NCBI RefSeq assembly: GCF_014197535.1
Contig: NZ_JACIFV010000026.1
Span: 1-64,000, forward strand
Source of the DNA: Rhizobium aethiopicum
GTDB taxonomy: Bacteria > Pseudomonadota > Alphaproteobacteria > Rhizobiales > Rhizobiaceae
DNA length: 64,000 bases
Direction: 5' to 3'
Positions within the stretch are counted from its first letter, which is position 1, and each line of letters starts with the position of its first letter. The translations under genes and the position numbers were made by a program. The notes below the pieces were generated by a model. It was not told the origin of the DNA and ran no database searches. It worked only from the letters and a program-made list of their open reading frames with translations. Below, one piece after another: positions 1 to 12,532 of this stretch.

Positions 1-257
1 CGCCTCCCGTCAATCCAAGCCGGCCAAAACCCAAAACATCGCCAAACCAAATGGCTTTCTTTTATGCCTGACAATTTCCCCGGACAGCCCTGCCGATGAT
101 GGGGAGAAGAGAATATGCCGCGTCGTCTCCGTTCCTCGCTGGCTCTTGCAGGGCGAACCGGGCAGCCCTGGCTCGAGGGCGAGAGTAACACGGGAGTAAA
201 GACGAGGTTTGTCACGAGCTGAGCCCCTCCCAATTCGCTGAAGGGGCTCGCCGGATG
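1..257. other. Non-coding left edge, downstream of gcvP
   Basis: I see no convincing gene here; short open frames lack ribosome binding sites and family resemblance. The stretch next to the gcvP stop holds an inverted repeat, GAGCCCCT at 221-228 and AGGGGCTC at 242-249, that could end the gcv transcript, although no U-run follows it on the minus strand. Confidence 0.5.
221..249 (-). terminator. Hairpin downstream of gcvP, possible terminator
   Basis: Eight-base-pair arms GAGCCCCT/AGGGGCTC with a 13-nt loop, 9 nt after the gcvP stop codon. There is no T-tract, so termination here may be weak or Rho-assisted. Confidence 0.4.
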
Positions 258-3121
<2,864 letters not shown>

Positions 3122-3122
<1 letters not shown>

Positions 3123-3484
3123 TACGCGGTGAGCTCCTTGTAGGCGGCCTCGTCGAGCAGGCCGTCGGCATCGGCGGGGTTCTTGAGCTTGAGCTTAAAG
3201 AACCAGCCGGCGCCTTGAGGATCGGAGTTGATGAGCGAGGGATCGGCAACGATTGCCTCGTTGACCGCGGTGATCTCGCCATCGAGCGGACAATAGACCT
3301 CTGAGGCTGCCTTGACGGATTCGACGGTTGCCGCATCGTCGTTCTTCGCAAAGCTCTTGCCGACTTCCGGCAGTTCGACGAAGACGAGATCGCCCAGCTG
3401 TTCGACGGCATAGGTGGTGATGCCGACGGTGGCGACATCGCCGTCGAGCTCGAGCCATTCATGTTCAGCGGTAAATTTCAGCAT
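3122..3484 (-). CDS. gcvH: Glycine cleavage system H protein
   Basis: Lipoyl carrier protein of 120 residues that shuttles the aminomethyl intermediate between GcvP, GcvT and lipoamide dehydrogenase. The lipoylation motif ESVKA places the modified lysine at about residue 58. A Shine-Dalgarno-like GAAAGGA lies about 8 nt before the ATG. It sits 27 nt after gcvT and overlaps gcvP by one base. Attachment of lipoate requires octanoyl transfer by LipB, which is encoded at 19.1-19.8 kb in this window. Confidence 0.98.
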
Positions 3485-3511
3485 GGAAAAATCCTTTCGG
3501 AAAACAGGGTT

Positions 3512-4648
3512 TCAGCGTTTGTAGGTCGGCGTAACGAACGGCAGGGCGGAGACAGCGACGGGCAGGAACTTACCGCGCACCTCGGCATAGACCTGGGTGC
3601 CCACCGCCGCATGGGAGACCGGCAGATAGCCCATGGCGACAGGACCTTCGACGCTGGGGCCGAACCCGCCCGACGTGACTTCACCGATTTCGGTCTTGCC
3701 CTCGGCATCGGCGTAAAGCTTGGCATGGCCGCGCACCGGCGCCTTGCCCTCCGGCTTCAGGCCTACCCGGCGGCGGGCGGCGCCGTTTTCGAGTTCGGAA
3801 AGGATGCGGCCGGAGCCCGGAAAGCCGCCGGCGCGTGCGCCGCCGGCCCGCCGCGCCTTCTGCATCGCCCATTCGAGCGCTGCCTCGACCGGCGAGGTGG
3901 TGGTGTCGATGTCGTTGCCATAAAGGCAGAGGCCGGCTTCCAGACGCAGCGAGTCGCGAGCGCCAAGGCCGATCGCCTGGACGTCCGGATGTTCGAGCAA
4001 TCGCATGGCGACATCTTCGGCCTTGTCAGCCGGGACGGAGATTTCGAAGCCGTCTTCGCCGCTATAGCCGGAGCGCGAAACTAGGCAGGAAACGTCGTGC
4101 AGCCGGCAGTGGCGCACATCCATGAACTTCATCGCCGCGACATCGGCCCAGAGCTCGGCGAGAACCTCGACCGCGCGCGGTCCCTGCAGCGCGATCAGCG
4201 CGCGGTTCAGGAGCGTGATGTCGCACTGGTCGCCGATGTGGGTCTGCAGATGGGCGAGATCGGCCTCCTTGCAGGCGGCGTTGACGACGAGGAAAAGGTG
4301 GTCGTCGACATGGGTGATCATCAGATCGTCGAGGATTCCGCCAGTGTCGTCGGTAAAGAAGCCGTAGCGCTGGCGGCCTGCCGGGAGCCCGAGAATATCG
4401 ACCGGCACCAGGCTTTCGAGCGCCAGCGCGGCATCCTCATAGCTGCCCGATTTCGCCTTCACGATGACCTGGCCCATGTGGGAGACGTCGAAGAGGCCAG
4501 CCTCGGCGCGGGTATGAAGATGTTCCTTCATGACGCCCGCCGGATATTGCACTGGCATGTCATAACCTGCAAAGGGCACCATGCGGGCGCCGAGCGAAAG
4601 ATGCAGGGCATGCAGCGGGGTTTTCTTGAGGGCAGCAGTATCGTCCAA
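3512..4648 (-). CDS. gcvT: Aminomethyltransferase, T-protein of glycine cleavage
   Basis: Tetrahydrofolate-dependent T-protein that releases ammonia and makes 5,10-methylene-THF. I place the start at a TTG (4648) giving 378 residues beginning L/M-DDTAALKKTPLH, because a GGAGG ribosome binding site stands 7-8 nt upstream and the family begins here; the open frame continues further upstream, into the riboswitch, but that part does not look like protein. Conserved elements include VPFAGYDMPVQY near residue 25 and DVSHMGQ near residue 55. It is the first gene of the gcv operon, about 80 nt after the tandem glycine aptamers. The TTG start is unusual among its neighbours. Confidence 0.95.
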   Translation of the reverse strand: MDDTAALKKTPLHALHLSLGARMVPFAGYDMPVQYPAGVMKEHLHTRAEAGLFDVSHMGQVIVKAKSGSYEDAALALESLVPVDILGLPAGRQRYGFFTDDTGGILDDLMITHVDDHLFLVVNAACKEADLAHLQTHIGDQCDITLLNRALIALQGPRAVEVLAELWADVAAMKFMDVRHCRLHDVSCLVSRSGYSGEDGFEISVPADKAEDVAMRLLEHPDVQAIGLGARDSLRLEAGLCLYGNDIDTTTSPVEAALEWAMQKARRAGGARAGGFPGSGRILSELENGAARRRVGLKPEGKAPVRGHAKLYADAEGKTEIGEVTSGGFGPSVEGPVAMGYLPVSHAAVGTQVYAEVRGKFLPVAVSALPFVTPTYKR

Positions 4649-4727
4649 ACGACGCCTCCGGGGTTTGCGCCTTTTGTTAAGGCGCGGGCTCAAATCTGAA
4701 GGCGCGGCTGCGCGCCTCTCTCCTGAG

Positions 4728-4890
4728 CCCCCTCTGTCCCTTTGCCTGAGATTGTTATCCCTTCGGCGAGCGTTTCGAGAACGCTTCTCTCCAGAGTTCC
4801 GTCTGCCCCCTTGCTGGTCCTTTGGCCTGAGAGTTTCCGGGGCGGTTGCTCCTTCGGCACCGGTGGCACAAGCACCGGATTCTCCCAACA
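4728..4890 (-). ncRNA. Tandem glycine riboswitch (two aptamers)
   Basis: Read on the minus strand, two successive copies of the glycine aptamer core appear. Aptamer 1 has GGAGAA, then GCCGAAGGAGCAA and ACTCTCAGGCCAAAGGACC. Aptamer 2 has CTGGAGAGAA, then GCCGAAGGGATAA and ATCTCAGGCAAAGGGACAG. These are the hallmark conserved segments of gcvT-type aptamers, joined by a short linker. The element ends about 80 nt before the TTG of gcvT. Glycine binding is known to switch on gcv operons in other bacteria; an ON switch here is inference. Confidence 0.95.
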
Positions 4891-4902
4891 GGGTTGGCCG
4901 CA

Positions 4903-4930
4903 ATTATCCGGCGGGCGCAGCGCTTGGCAA
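4903..4930 (-). promoter_or_regulatory. Candidate promoter of the gcv operon
   Basis: On the minus strand, TTGCCA (4925-4930) and GATAAT (4903-4908) are separated by 16 nt. A start about 7 nt further on would fall near 4896, immediately before the first glycine aptamer, which is where a riboswitch leader should begin. A short palindrome GACAAATTTTTGTC lies just upstream at 4949-4962 and could be an operator. Confidence 0.5.
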
Positions 4931-5055
4931 GGCCAAATGTCGTGACCTGACAAATTTTTGTCGCCATAGTCACGGAAGGGCGCGATCTGCGGCAAATCTG
5001 CTTTTGCATTCGGCAGGAAAAACGGCTATCGCGACTTGCTGTTGAAGGGGATTTC

Positions 5056-5436
5056 ATGCGGCGGACAGGACTGAAAGCGACGCTCTTCCTGCGCATGCTT
5101 TGCGCCTTGGGTCTGCTTTTGCTCGGATTCGCCCATCAGGCGCCGCAGGCTGTCGCTTCCGATGGTTATGACGCCGCGGCCTACATGCTGCCCGACGGCA
5201 GCTTTGCCTCGCTCTGCGTCACCGTAAAGCAGGTCGAAGGCAAGACTGTCGGCTTCAAGCCGAATTGCGAAGCCTGTCGGCTGTCTGCGTCGGTGATCCT
5301 GCCGACACCGGATGCGGGTTCGTGGCTCGAGCGCAAGCCCGCCTCGCTTGTCAATGCCCCGATCGAGACCGCAGCCGTTGCCGGTGTCAGCGCCGTCAGC
5401 CGGGCAAATTCGCGTGCGCCTCCTTCCTTCATCTGA
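5056..5436 (+). CDS. Small secreted protein, DUF2946-like, next to copper gene
   Basis: A 126-residue protein with an N-terminal signal peptide (hydrophobic segment LRMLCALGLLLLGFA, likely cleavage near VAS). The mature part has PDGSFASLCVT and a CEAC pair (cysteines around residues 71-74), typical of DUF2946-type exported proteins often found near copper genes. An AGGGG site stands about 7 nt before the ATG. It precedes the YcnI-PCuAC gene by 73 nt in the same direction, so co-transcription is likely. A copper-related role is inferred from context and the cysteines; the exact function is unknown. Confidence 0.75.
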   Translation: MRRTGLKATLFLRMLCALGLLLLGFAHQAPQAVASDGYDAAAYMLPDGSFASLCVTVKQVEGKTVGFKPNCEACRLSASVILPTPDAGSWLERKPASLVNAPIETAAVAGVSAVSRANSRAPPSFI

Positions 5437-5509
5437 TCTGCCTCCGCAACCTAAGACGCAGAATGCCGGTTCGCCCAAAAGAAGTTCGCGGCCGGCGAGG
5501 AGATATCCG

Positions 5510-6523
5510 ATGAAAACAATCAAGACTTTCGCGCTTGCCGCGCTTCTTTCCGCAACCGCCTTCGCCGGCGCCGAGGCGCATGTCAGCTTTCTCGACAAGG
5601 AGGTGCCGCTGGACACCACGATTCTCGCCACGCTGCAGGTGCCGCATGGCTGCGATGGCAAGGCGACCACGGAAGTGCGGGTGAAATTGCCGGAAGGTTT
5701 CGTCTTCGCCAAGCCGCAGCCGAAGGCCGGCTGGGAGCTCGAAGTGATCAAGGGCGACTACCAGAAGACCTACGACAATCACGGCGACAAGGTGAAGACG
5801 GGCGCTATCGAGATCCGCTGGAAGAACGGCAATCTTTCTGATGATTTCTACGATACCTTCGTCATCCAGGGGAAGGTATCGGGCGTCGAAGCCGGCAGCT
5901 CGCTTGCTTTTCCGGTGACGCAGCTGTGCGGCGATGCAGTCACGGCCTGGGATCAGGTGGCAGAGGCCGGCGGCGATGCGCATGGGCTGAAAAGCCCGGC
6001 GCCGCTGCTGAAAGTCGTTGCCGGCGAAGATCACGGCCACGATCACGACGACATGGCTGGCATGAACATGCCCGGCATGGACACGACCGGCAAACCAGGC
6101 ATGGACATGTCCGCCATGGGGGCTGCGGCGCCGGAAACGGTCAAGGCTGGCGACCTCGAAATCTCCGGCGGCTTCGCCAAGGCGATGCTGCCCGGCCAGC
6201 CGGTCGGCGGCGGCTTTTTCACGGTGAAGAACAACGGCAAGACGGATGATCGCCTGGTATCGGTGTCTTCCCCGGTGGCCGGCGAGGTTCAGATTCACGA
6301 GATGGCGACGAAGGACAATGTCATGCGGATGCGCCAGCTGAAGGATGGCGTCGCCATTGCCGCGGGCGAGACCCTAAAGCTCGAGCCCGGCAACCTGCAT
6401 CTGATGTTTCAGAAGGTGAAGACGCCGTTCAAGCAGGGCGACACGGTGCCGGTGACGCTGACATTCGAGAAAACAGGCAAGGTCGATCTGGCGCTGCAGG
6501 TGCTTTCGGCGCAGGGCAAGTAA
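5510..6523 (+). CDS. YcnI domain (DUF1775) fused to PCuAC copper chaperone domain
   Basis: Periplasmic copper-handling protein of 337 residues. Signal peptide residues 1-22, with predicted cleavage leaving a histidine as mature residue 1 (AEA|HVSF), the residue that binds Cu in YcnI proteins. The YcnI domain covers about residues 23-165. A His/Met-rich linker (HGHDHDD, then MNMPGMD and MDMSAMG) lies at about 180-205. The PCuAC (DUF461) domain follows, with IHEMATKDNVMRM and LHLMF giving the H-M-H-M Cu(I) set. I chose the ATG at 5510 because the signal peptide starts there and GGAG stands upstream. Likely role: Cu delivery to cytochrome oxidase; which target is not shown by the sequence. Confidence 0.92.
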   Translation: MKTIKTFALAALLSATAFAGAEAHVSFLDKEVPLDTTILATLQVPHGCDGKATTEVRVKLPEGFVFAKPQPKAGWELEVIKGDYQKTYDNHGDKVKTGAIEIRWKNGNLSDDFYDTFVIQGKVSGVEAGSSLAFPVTQLCGDAVTAWDQVAEAGGDAHGLKSPAPLLKVVAGEDHGHDHDDMAGMNMPGMDTTGKPGMDMSAMGAAAPETVKAGDLEISGGFAKAMLPGQPVGGGFFTVKNNGKTDDRLVSVSSPVAGEVQIHEMATKDNVMRMRQLKDGVAIAAGETLKLEPGNLHLMFQKVKTPFKQGDTVPVTLTFEKTGKVDLALQVLSAQGK

Positions 6524-6542
6524 GCTCTGGCTGGTTAAACCG

Positions 6543-6567
6543 GAAAAGCCCGCAATGCGGGCTTTTC
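6543..6567. terminator. Bidirectional intrinsic terminator
   Basis: Near-perfect hairpin: AAAAGCCCGC (6544-6553), loop AAT, GCGGGCTTTT (6557-6566). It works for the copper gene ending at 6523 and, because the arms provide T-runs on both strands, for the convergent small gene ending at 6585. Confidence 0.85.
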
Positions 6568-6584
6568 ATCGGAAAGGCGATTAC

Positions 6585-6851
6585 CTAGACGTCTTCGTAG
6601 GACTGCAGCGCCTGCTTGAGGCCGGCCTGCGGCTGACGATTGCCCCTCTCCATCAGGTCGAGTGCCACTTCGGTGGACTGGATGATGCTGGCGGGATCGT
6701 CGACTCCTTCGGTGGCTTCGGCCTTCAACTGCCGGTCAGCGAGGCGGCGCGAGTCGCGGGCGGCAGTGCTCGTGGCGACGCGCTGCGGTATTCTCAGAGT
6801 TTCCAGGGCAATGGCGGCGGTGCTTGCCGAAATGGACAGGAGCTGGGTCAT
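6585..6851 (-). CDS. Hypothetical protein, 88 residues
   Basis: A small soluble protein starting MTQLLSISASTAAIALETL. I do not recognise a family. It is basic in the middle (AARDSRRLADRQLK) and acidic towards the end, with no signal peptide or membrane segment. The frame is closed by the bidirectional terminator at 6543-6567, which supports it being a real convergent gene, but no strong ribosome binding site is visible. An in-frame start further upstream at 6887 is possible but adds residues that look non-coding. Confidence 0.5.
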   Translation of the reverse strand: MTQLLSISASTAAIALETLRIPQRVATSTAARDSRRLADRQLKAEATEGVDDPASIIQSTEVALDLMERGNRQPQAGLKQALQSYEDV

Positions 6852-6970
6852 GCCGGCACAATATCGACAGGATCTTGGCGCCGGCATAAGAAAGTCGCTG
6901 GCATTTTACTGAATTAAAAGAATTTATTCCGTCACGATCGGATGCGCTCTCAAACTCGGATATCCCGCCC

Positions 6971-7348
6971 ATGATCCAGGCTCTCCTCGTCGCCGTCGGC
7001 GGCGCCATCGGTTCCGTCCTCAGATATTTTGTCGGCCAATGGGCGCTTAGGCTCATGGGGCCGGCCTTTCCCTGGGGCACTCTCGCCGTCAATGTCGTCG
7101 GCTGCTTCGTCATCGGTGTCTTCGCCGAACTGGTCGCGCGGAAGTTCAACGCATCGGTGGAACTGCGCCTGCTGCTCATCACCGGTTTTCTCGGCGGCTT
7201 CACCACCTTCTCGTCCTTCTCGCTCGATGCCATGTCGCTCTTCGAACGCGGCGAGGCGGTCGCCGGCGGCATCTACATAGCAGCCAGCGTCGGCCTTTCG
7301 ATGGCGGCAGTGTTCGCCGGCCTCGCCATCATGCGCGCTTTGGTCTGA
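6971..7348 (+). CDS. crcB: Fluoride ion channel/exporter CrcB (Fluc)
   Basis: Four-helix membrane protein of 125 residues that dimerises to export fluoride. Family signatures are GGAIGSVLRY near the N-terminus, VNVVGCF in helix 2 and GGFTTFSSFS near residue 77, which carries the phenylalanines lining the pore. Length is typical. I looked upstream for the fluoride riboswitch and did not find its conserved segments. It stands alone, 88 nt ahead of the pseudouridine synthase gene. Confidence 0.95.
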   Translation: MIQALLVAVGGAIGSVLRYFVGQWALRLMGPAFPWGTLAVNVVGCFVIGVFAELVARKFNASVELRLLLITGFLGGFTTFSSFSLDAMSLFERGEAVAGGIYIAASVGLSMAAVFAGLAIMRALV

Positions 7349-7435
7349 TTCCGGTTTCCGTTTTGCATGAAAATGCTCTAAGGCTGCGGCAAGAACGCCG
7401 GCTTGGCCCGCGCTGCAATTTCCGAAAGACTATTC

Positions 7436-8434
7436 ATGGCTGGCATAGAACATATCAAGGTTGAACTCGACGAGGCGGGCATGCGGCTCGATCGATGGTT
7501 CAAGGTGCATTTTCCCGGGCTGGGCTTCGGGCCGCTGCAGAAGCTGCTGCGCTCCGGCCAGATACGCGTGGACGGCGGACGCGTGAAATCGGATGCGCGC
7601 GTGCAGCCCGGCCAGACGGTGCGCGTGCCGCCGCTCGATGTCGACGCCAGGCTGAAAACCGGGCCGATCGCCGGCAAGGATCTCAAACATTCCACGGATT
7701 TCCACCTCTTGTCACGCATGGTGCTGCATGAGGACGACAAGGTGATTGTCCTCAACAAACCGGCCGGCCTTGCCGTGCAGGGCGGCTCCGGCGTCGCCAG
7801 GCATATCGATCAGATGCTCGAGGCATGGACCAGTCCGAAGGGCGAGAAGCCGCGCCTCGTCCACCGCCTCGACCGCGACACGTCAGGGGTGCTCGTCATC
7901 GCCCGCACCCGGGGTGCGGCACAGAAGCTGACGGCCGCCTTCCGCGAGCGCGACACGAAGAAGACCTATTGGTCTCTGGTGAAAGGCGTTCCGCGCAAGC
8001 GCGAGGACAAGATTTCGACCTGGCTCGTCAAGGAGCCGACGGCCGACGGCGACCGCATGCGCATCGCCAAGCATGGCGAAGAGGGCGCCGATCATGCCGT
8101 GTCCTACTACCGCATCGTCGAGACGGCGGCGCAACGTCTCGCCTGGCTGGAGATGGAGCCCTATACGGGGCGCACGCACCAGCTTCGTGTCCATGCCTTG
8201 CACATCGGCCATCCGATCATCGGCGATCCCAAATATTTCGACGATGATCCGAACTGGGATTTTCCCGGCGGTATCCAGAAGCGGCTGCATCTGCACGCCC
8301 GCCATATCGATATCCCGCATCCCTCCGGCGGCCGGCTGCGCGTCACCGCGCCTTTGCCGCCGCATATGGTGCAGAGCTGGAACCTGCTCGGCTTCGATGA
8401 AAATTCGGCCCCCATCCTGGACGATGAAGCATGA
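7436..8434 (+). CDS. 23S rRNA pseudouridine synthase, RluC/RluD family
   Basis: Isomerises specific uridines in large-subunit rRNA. The 332-residue protein has an N-terminal S4-type RNA-binding domain (about 10-70, including LRSGQIRVDGGRV) and a catalytic domain with RLVHRLDRDTSG, which holds the essential aspartate near residue 151. Later motifs GRTHQLRVH and HARHI are also family features. The start at 7436 gives the usual N-terminus. It overlaps the HAD gene by 4 nt (ATGA), so the two are probably coupled. Similarity to RluC looks closer than to RluD, but the target uridines cannot be read from sequence. Confidence 0.9.
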   Translation: MAGIEHIKVELDEAGMRLDRWFKVHFPGLGFGPLQKLLRSGQIRVDGGRVKSDARVQPGQTVRVPPLDVDARLKTGPIAGKDLKHSTDFHLLSRMVLHEDDKVIVLNKPAGLAVQGGSGVARHIDQMLEAWTSPKGEKPRLVHRLDRDTSGVLVIARTRGAAQKLTAAFRERDTKKTYWSLVKGVPRKREDKISTWLVKEPTADGDRMRIAKHGEEGADHAVSYYRIVETAAQRLAWLEMEPYTGRTHQLRVHALHIGHPIIGDPKYFDDDPNWDFPGGIQKRLHLHARHIDIPHPSGGRLRVTAPLPPHMVQSWNLLGFDENSAPILDDEA

Positions 8435-9084
8435 AACTTGCGCTTTTTGATTGCGACGGCACGTTGGTCGACAGTGCCGGGCTGATCCATGAAACCATGC
8501 GCCGCACCTTCGCGAAGTTCGGCAAGGCGGAGCCTCGATTTGACGACACCAAGGCCATTATCGGCCTGTCGCTGGATCTCGCGATCGCCCGCATGCAGGG
8601 CAGGCCGCATGTCGAGCAGGAAGACATCGACATGACGGCGCATTATAAATCGCTGTTTACGATTGTGCGTAGGGATCTCGACCACAGAGAGCCGCTGTTT
8701 GCCGGCATCCGCGAGATGATCGACGCGATCAGCGGCCGCGAGGATCTGCTGATCGGGGCGGTGACCGGCAAATCCCGGCGCGGGCTGAACCTCGTGATGG
8801 AGACGCACGGCTTCGACAAGCATTTTGTCGTTGCGCGCACCGCCGACGACTGCCCCTCCAAGCCGCATCCGGCCATGGTGACGGAATGTTGCGACGAAAC
8901 CGGGATGAATGCCGCCGATACCATTGTCATTGGCGACGCGGTTTACGATATGCAGATGGCAAAGGCTGCCGGCGCCAAGGCGATCGGTGTTGCCTGGGGC
9001 TATGCCAGCGTGGATGAGCTGATCGCCAACGGCGCCGATGCGATCGCCTACCATCCGAACGAGATATTGCGCCATTTTTCCTGA
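8431..9084 (+). CDS. HAD-superfamily phosphatase, phosphoglycolate phosphatase-like
   Basis: A 217-residue HAD hydrolase. Motif I DCDGTLVDS carries the nucleophile at residues 7-9; motif II is the GAVTGKS region; the KPHP lysine and VIGDAVYDMQMA motif IV are present. The helical cap between residues 20 and 90 suggests a subclass IA enzyme acting on small phosphate esters. It overlaps the pseudouridine synthase gene by 4 nt and precedes the ATP12 gene by 9 nt, forming a tight run. The substrate is not evident; the nearby rRNA modification gene does not indicate one. Confidence 0.88.
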   Translation: MKLALFDCDGTLVDSAGLIHETMRRTFAKFGKAEPRFDDTKAIIGLSLDLAIARMQGRPHVEQEDIDMTAHYKSLFTIVRRDLDHREPLFAGIREMIDAISGREDLLIGAVTGKSRRGLNLVMETHGFDKHFVVARTADDCPSKPHPAMVTECCDETGMNAADTIVIGDAVYDMQMAKAAGAKAIGVAWGYASVDELIANGADAIAYHPNEILRHFS

Positions 9085-9093
9085 GGTGAGCCC

Positions 9094-9879
9094 ATGCGCG
9101 ATCTGCTGAACGATCTGTCCGAGGGACTGAGCCATCCCGATCCCATCCGTCGGGCCCAGATCCAGATGAAGAAGCCGCTGCCGAAGCGTTTCTACACCGA
9201 CGTGGCGGTCGCCGAGGACGAGGGCAGTTTCGCGATCACGCTCGACGGCAAGTCGGTGCGCACGCCGGCACGGCAGGTTCTTGCCGTTCCCACAGAGGCG
9301 CTCGCACAGCTTGTCGCCGCCGAATGGCGTCGACAGGGCGAGGAAATCGACCCGGTCACCATGCCGGTGACCCGGCTGGTCAACACTGCGCTCGACGGCG
9401 TGGCAACCAATACGCAGGCCATCTTCGAAGACATTCTCCGCTTTTCCTCGAGTGACCTCATCTGCTACCGCGCCGACGGGCCGGAGCTGCTGGTCGAGCG
9501 CCAGAGGGAACGTTGGGACCCGATCATCGACTGGGCGGCCCACGATCTCGGTGCCCGTTTCATTCTCGTCGAAGGGGTGATGCCTCACGAACAGCCGCGA
9601 GAGGCGACCGCGGCCTTCGCCGTGACGCTGGCGCGGCATCAGAGTCCGATGGCGCTCGCTGCCCTTCATACGATCACGACGTTGACCGGCTCGGCGATCC
9701 TGGCGCTTGCCTTGGCCGAGGGCCGGGTGATGGTGGAGGAGGCATGGTCGCTTGCGCATCTCGACGAGGACTGGACGATCGAGCATTGGGGGCGCGACGA
9801 GGAAGCCGAGGAGCGACGGGCCAAGCGCTTTGCCGAATTCAAGGCGGCAGCGGACGTTTTTTTCGCCCTAAGCGCCTGA
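9094..9879 (+). CDS. ATP12-family F1-ATPase assembly chaperone
   Basis: A 261-residue protein of the ATP12 family, known in mitochondria for helping assemble the alpha subunit of F1 ATP synthase and restricted mainly to alphaproteobacteria among bacteria. Supporting segments are KRFYTDVAVAEDEGSF near residue 30, LDGKSVRTPAR near 51, the EWRRQGEEIDP region and WSLAHLDEDWTIEHWG near the C-terminus. It lies 9 nt after the HAD gene, probably in the same transcript. Confidence 0.92.
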   Translation: MRDLLNDLSEGLSHPDPIRRAQIQMKKPLPKRFYTDVAVAEDEGSFAITLDGKSVRTPARQVLAVPTEALAQLVAAEWRRQGEEIDPVTMPVTRLVNTALDGVATNTQAIFEDILRFSSSDLICYRADGPELLVERQRERWDPIIDWAAHDLGARFILVEGVMPHEQPREATAAFAVTLARHQSPMALAALHTITTLTGSAILALALAEGRVMVEEAWSLAHLDEDWTIEHWGRDEEAEERRAKRFAEFKAAADVFFALSA

Positions 9880-9945
9880 AACATATTGCCTTCCCAGACA
9901 TTATGACGAAATCTGCGACTCCAACGGGGTGGTGCGGGATTTGCG

Positions 9946-10404
9946 ATGAATTGGCTGAGGTCGTGTTTTTGCCGGACCGTGCTCGTCTGTATCGCGCTCA
10001 CGGCCTGCGTCAGCCTCTCGGCCAACAAGCCGAAGGCGCCGCTCTATGATGTGCGCAGCGCCGTCGTTCTCTCAGGCCCGAACATCCCGGCCGAGCTGCT
10101 TGCCGGGATCAACGACCGCGTCAATGCCGCGATCAATGCAACGATGCGCGACACCGTGCTGCCGCGGGTGGTGCTGACAATCCGCGTGGTTTCGATTGAG
10201 AAGGGACTCGGTTTCCAAAAGGACCGCAACGTCGCCAAAATCCGCGTCGACGCGGCTTCGGTCGACGACGGCTCGGTGATTGCCGTCAGCGCCTTCGACG
10301 TGACCAGTATCGCCGCCGACCCGAAACTTGCCGACGACATCATGGCCGACGACGTCGCTGCACGGATTCGCTCGGTTTTCTCGCTCAGCGGACGCAGCCG
10401 CTAG
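9946..10404 (+). CDS. Putative lipoprotein, 152 residues
   Basis: The N-terminus has a type II signal peptide ending in the lipobox LTAC, so the mature protein probably starts at the cysteine near residue 21 and is membrane anchored. The remaining part is a compact alpha/beta-looking domain with no motif that I recognise. It lies between the ATP12 gene and pccB, 66 nt after the former and 36 nt before the latter, in the same direction. Conserved rhizobial hypothetical is the safest name. Confidence 0.75.
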   Translation: MNWLRSCFCRTVLVCIALTACVSLSANKPKAPLYDVRSAVVLSGPNIPAELLAGINDRVNAAINATMRDTVLPRVVLTIRVVSIEKGLGFQKDRNVAKIRVDAASVDDGSVIAVSAFDVTSIAADPKLADDIMADDVAARIRSVFSLSGRSR

Positions 10405-10440
10405 CGCATATCGACCGCGAGAGCGGCGAGAGGAGATCGC

Positions 10441-11973
<1,533 letters not shown>

Positions 11974-12091
11974 TATCTGGCCGCGTGTTGCCTGCTGTCG
12001 AAAAAGTGAACGGCCGTCAGCGATCCGTGTGTTCAATCAGGGCCGGGGACGGGCTAACGCTCGGCTGCAATTTCTTTAATGGAGAGGTTTA

Positions 12092-12484
12092 ATGTCAACT
12101 TTCGAGCGTCTTTCCGCCTATCGCCCCTATGGGTTGGCCGCTCTCAGAATCATGACTGCCCTGCTGTTCATCGAACACGGCACCATGAAGCTGTTCGCTT
12201 TCCCGGCTGCACAGATGCCAGGCCCGCTGCCGCCATTGATGCTTTTTGCGGCTCTTCTGGAGCTTGTCGGCGGTCTCCTCATTCTGGTCGGCCTGCTGAC
12301 GCGTCCGGTCGCCTTCCTGCTGGCTGGCCAAATGGCGGTTGCCTATTTCATGGCGCATGCCCCGAACAGCTTCTTCCCGGCCGTCAACCAGGGCGACGCG
12401 GCAATCCTGTTCTGCTTCGTCTTCCTTTACCTGTTCTTCTCCGGTCCCGGCGCTCTTGCCGTCGATAACCGGAAGACGGCTTGA
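12092..12484 (+). CDS. DoxX-family membrane protein
   Basis: A 130-residue protein with four hydrophobic segments and the DoxX pattern: ALRIMTALLFIEHGTMKLF at the first helix and LLELVGGLLILVGLLTRP at the second. The family includes quinone-linked membrane subunits in various redox or stress systems, but most bacterial members are uncharacterised. GGAGAGG stands about 8 nt upstream of the ATG. It appears monocistronic and ends at a shared hairpin. Confidence 0.9.
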   Translation: MSTFERLSAYRPYGLAALRIMTALLFIEHGTMKLFAFPAAQMPGPLPPLMLFAALLELVGGLLILVGLLTRPVAFLLAGQMAVAYFMAHAPNSFFPAVNQGDAAILFCFVFLYLFFSGPGALAVDNRKTA

Positions 12485-12497
12485 AATGGACATTGAT

Positions 12498-12521
12498 TGC
12501 GGGGCGTTTCGGCGCCCCGCA
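12498..12521. terminator. Hairpin between convergent doxX-like and sugE genes
   Basis: Stem TGCGGGGCG (12498-12506) and CGCCCCGCA (12513-12521) with loop TTTCGG. It stands 13 nt after the DoxX stop and 11 nt after the SugE stop. There is no clear T-tract, so it is called from position and stability. Confidence 0.55.
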
Positions 12522-12532
12522 GCATCTCGGAA

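Noticed and set aside
6880..6970. Fluoride riboswitch ahead of crcB
   Set aside because: The conserved pseudoknot segments of the crcB RNA motif could not be found in the leader.
8161..9786. 541-codon minus-strand frame across the pseudouridine synthase, HAD and ATP12 genes
   Set aside because: High-GC antisense artefact spanning three clear plus-strand genes with 4-nt overlap and tight spacing.
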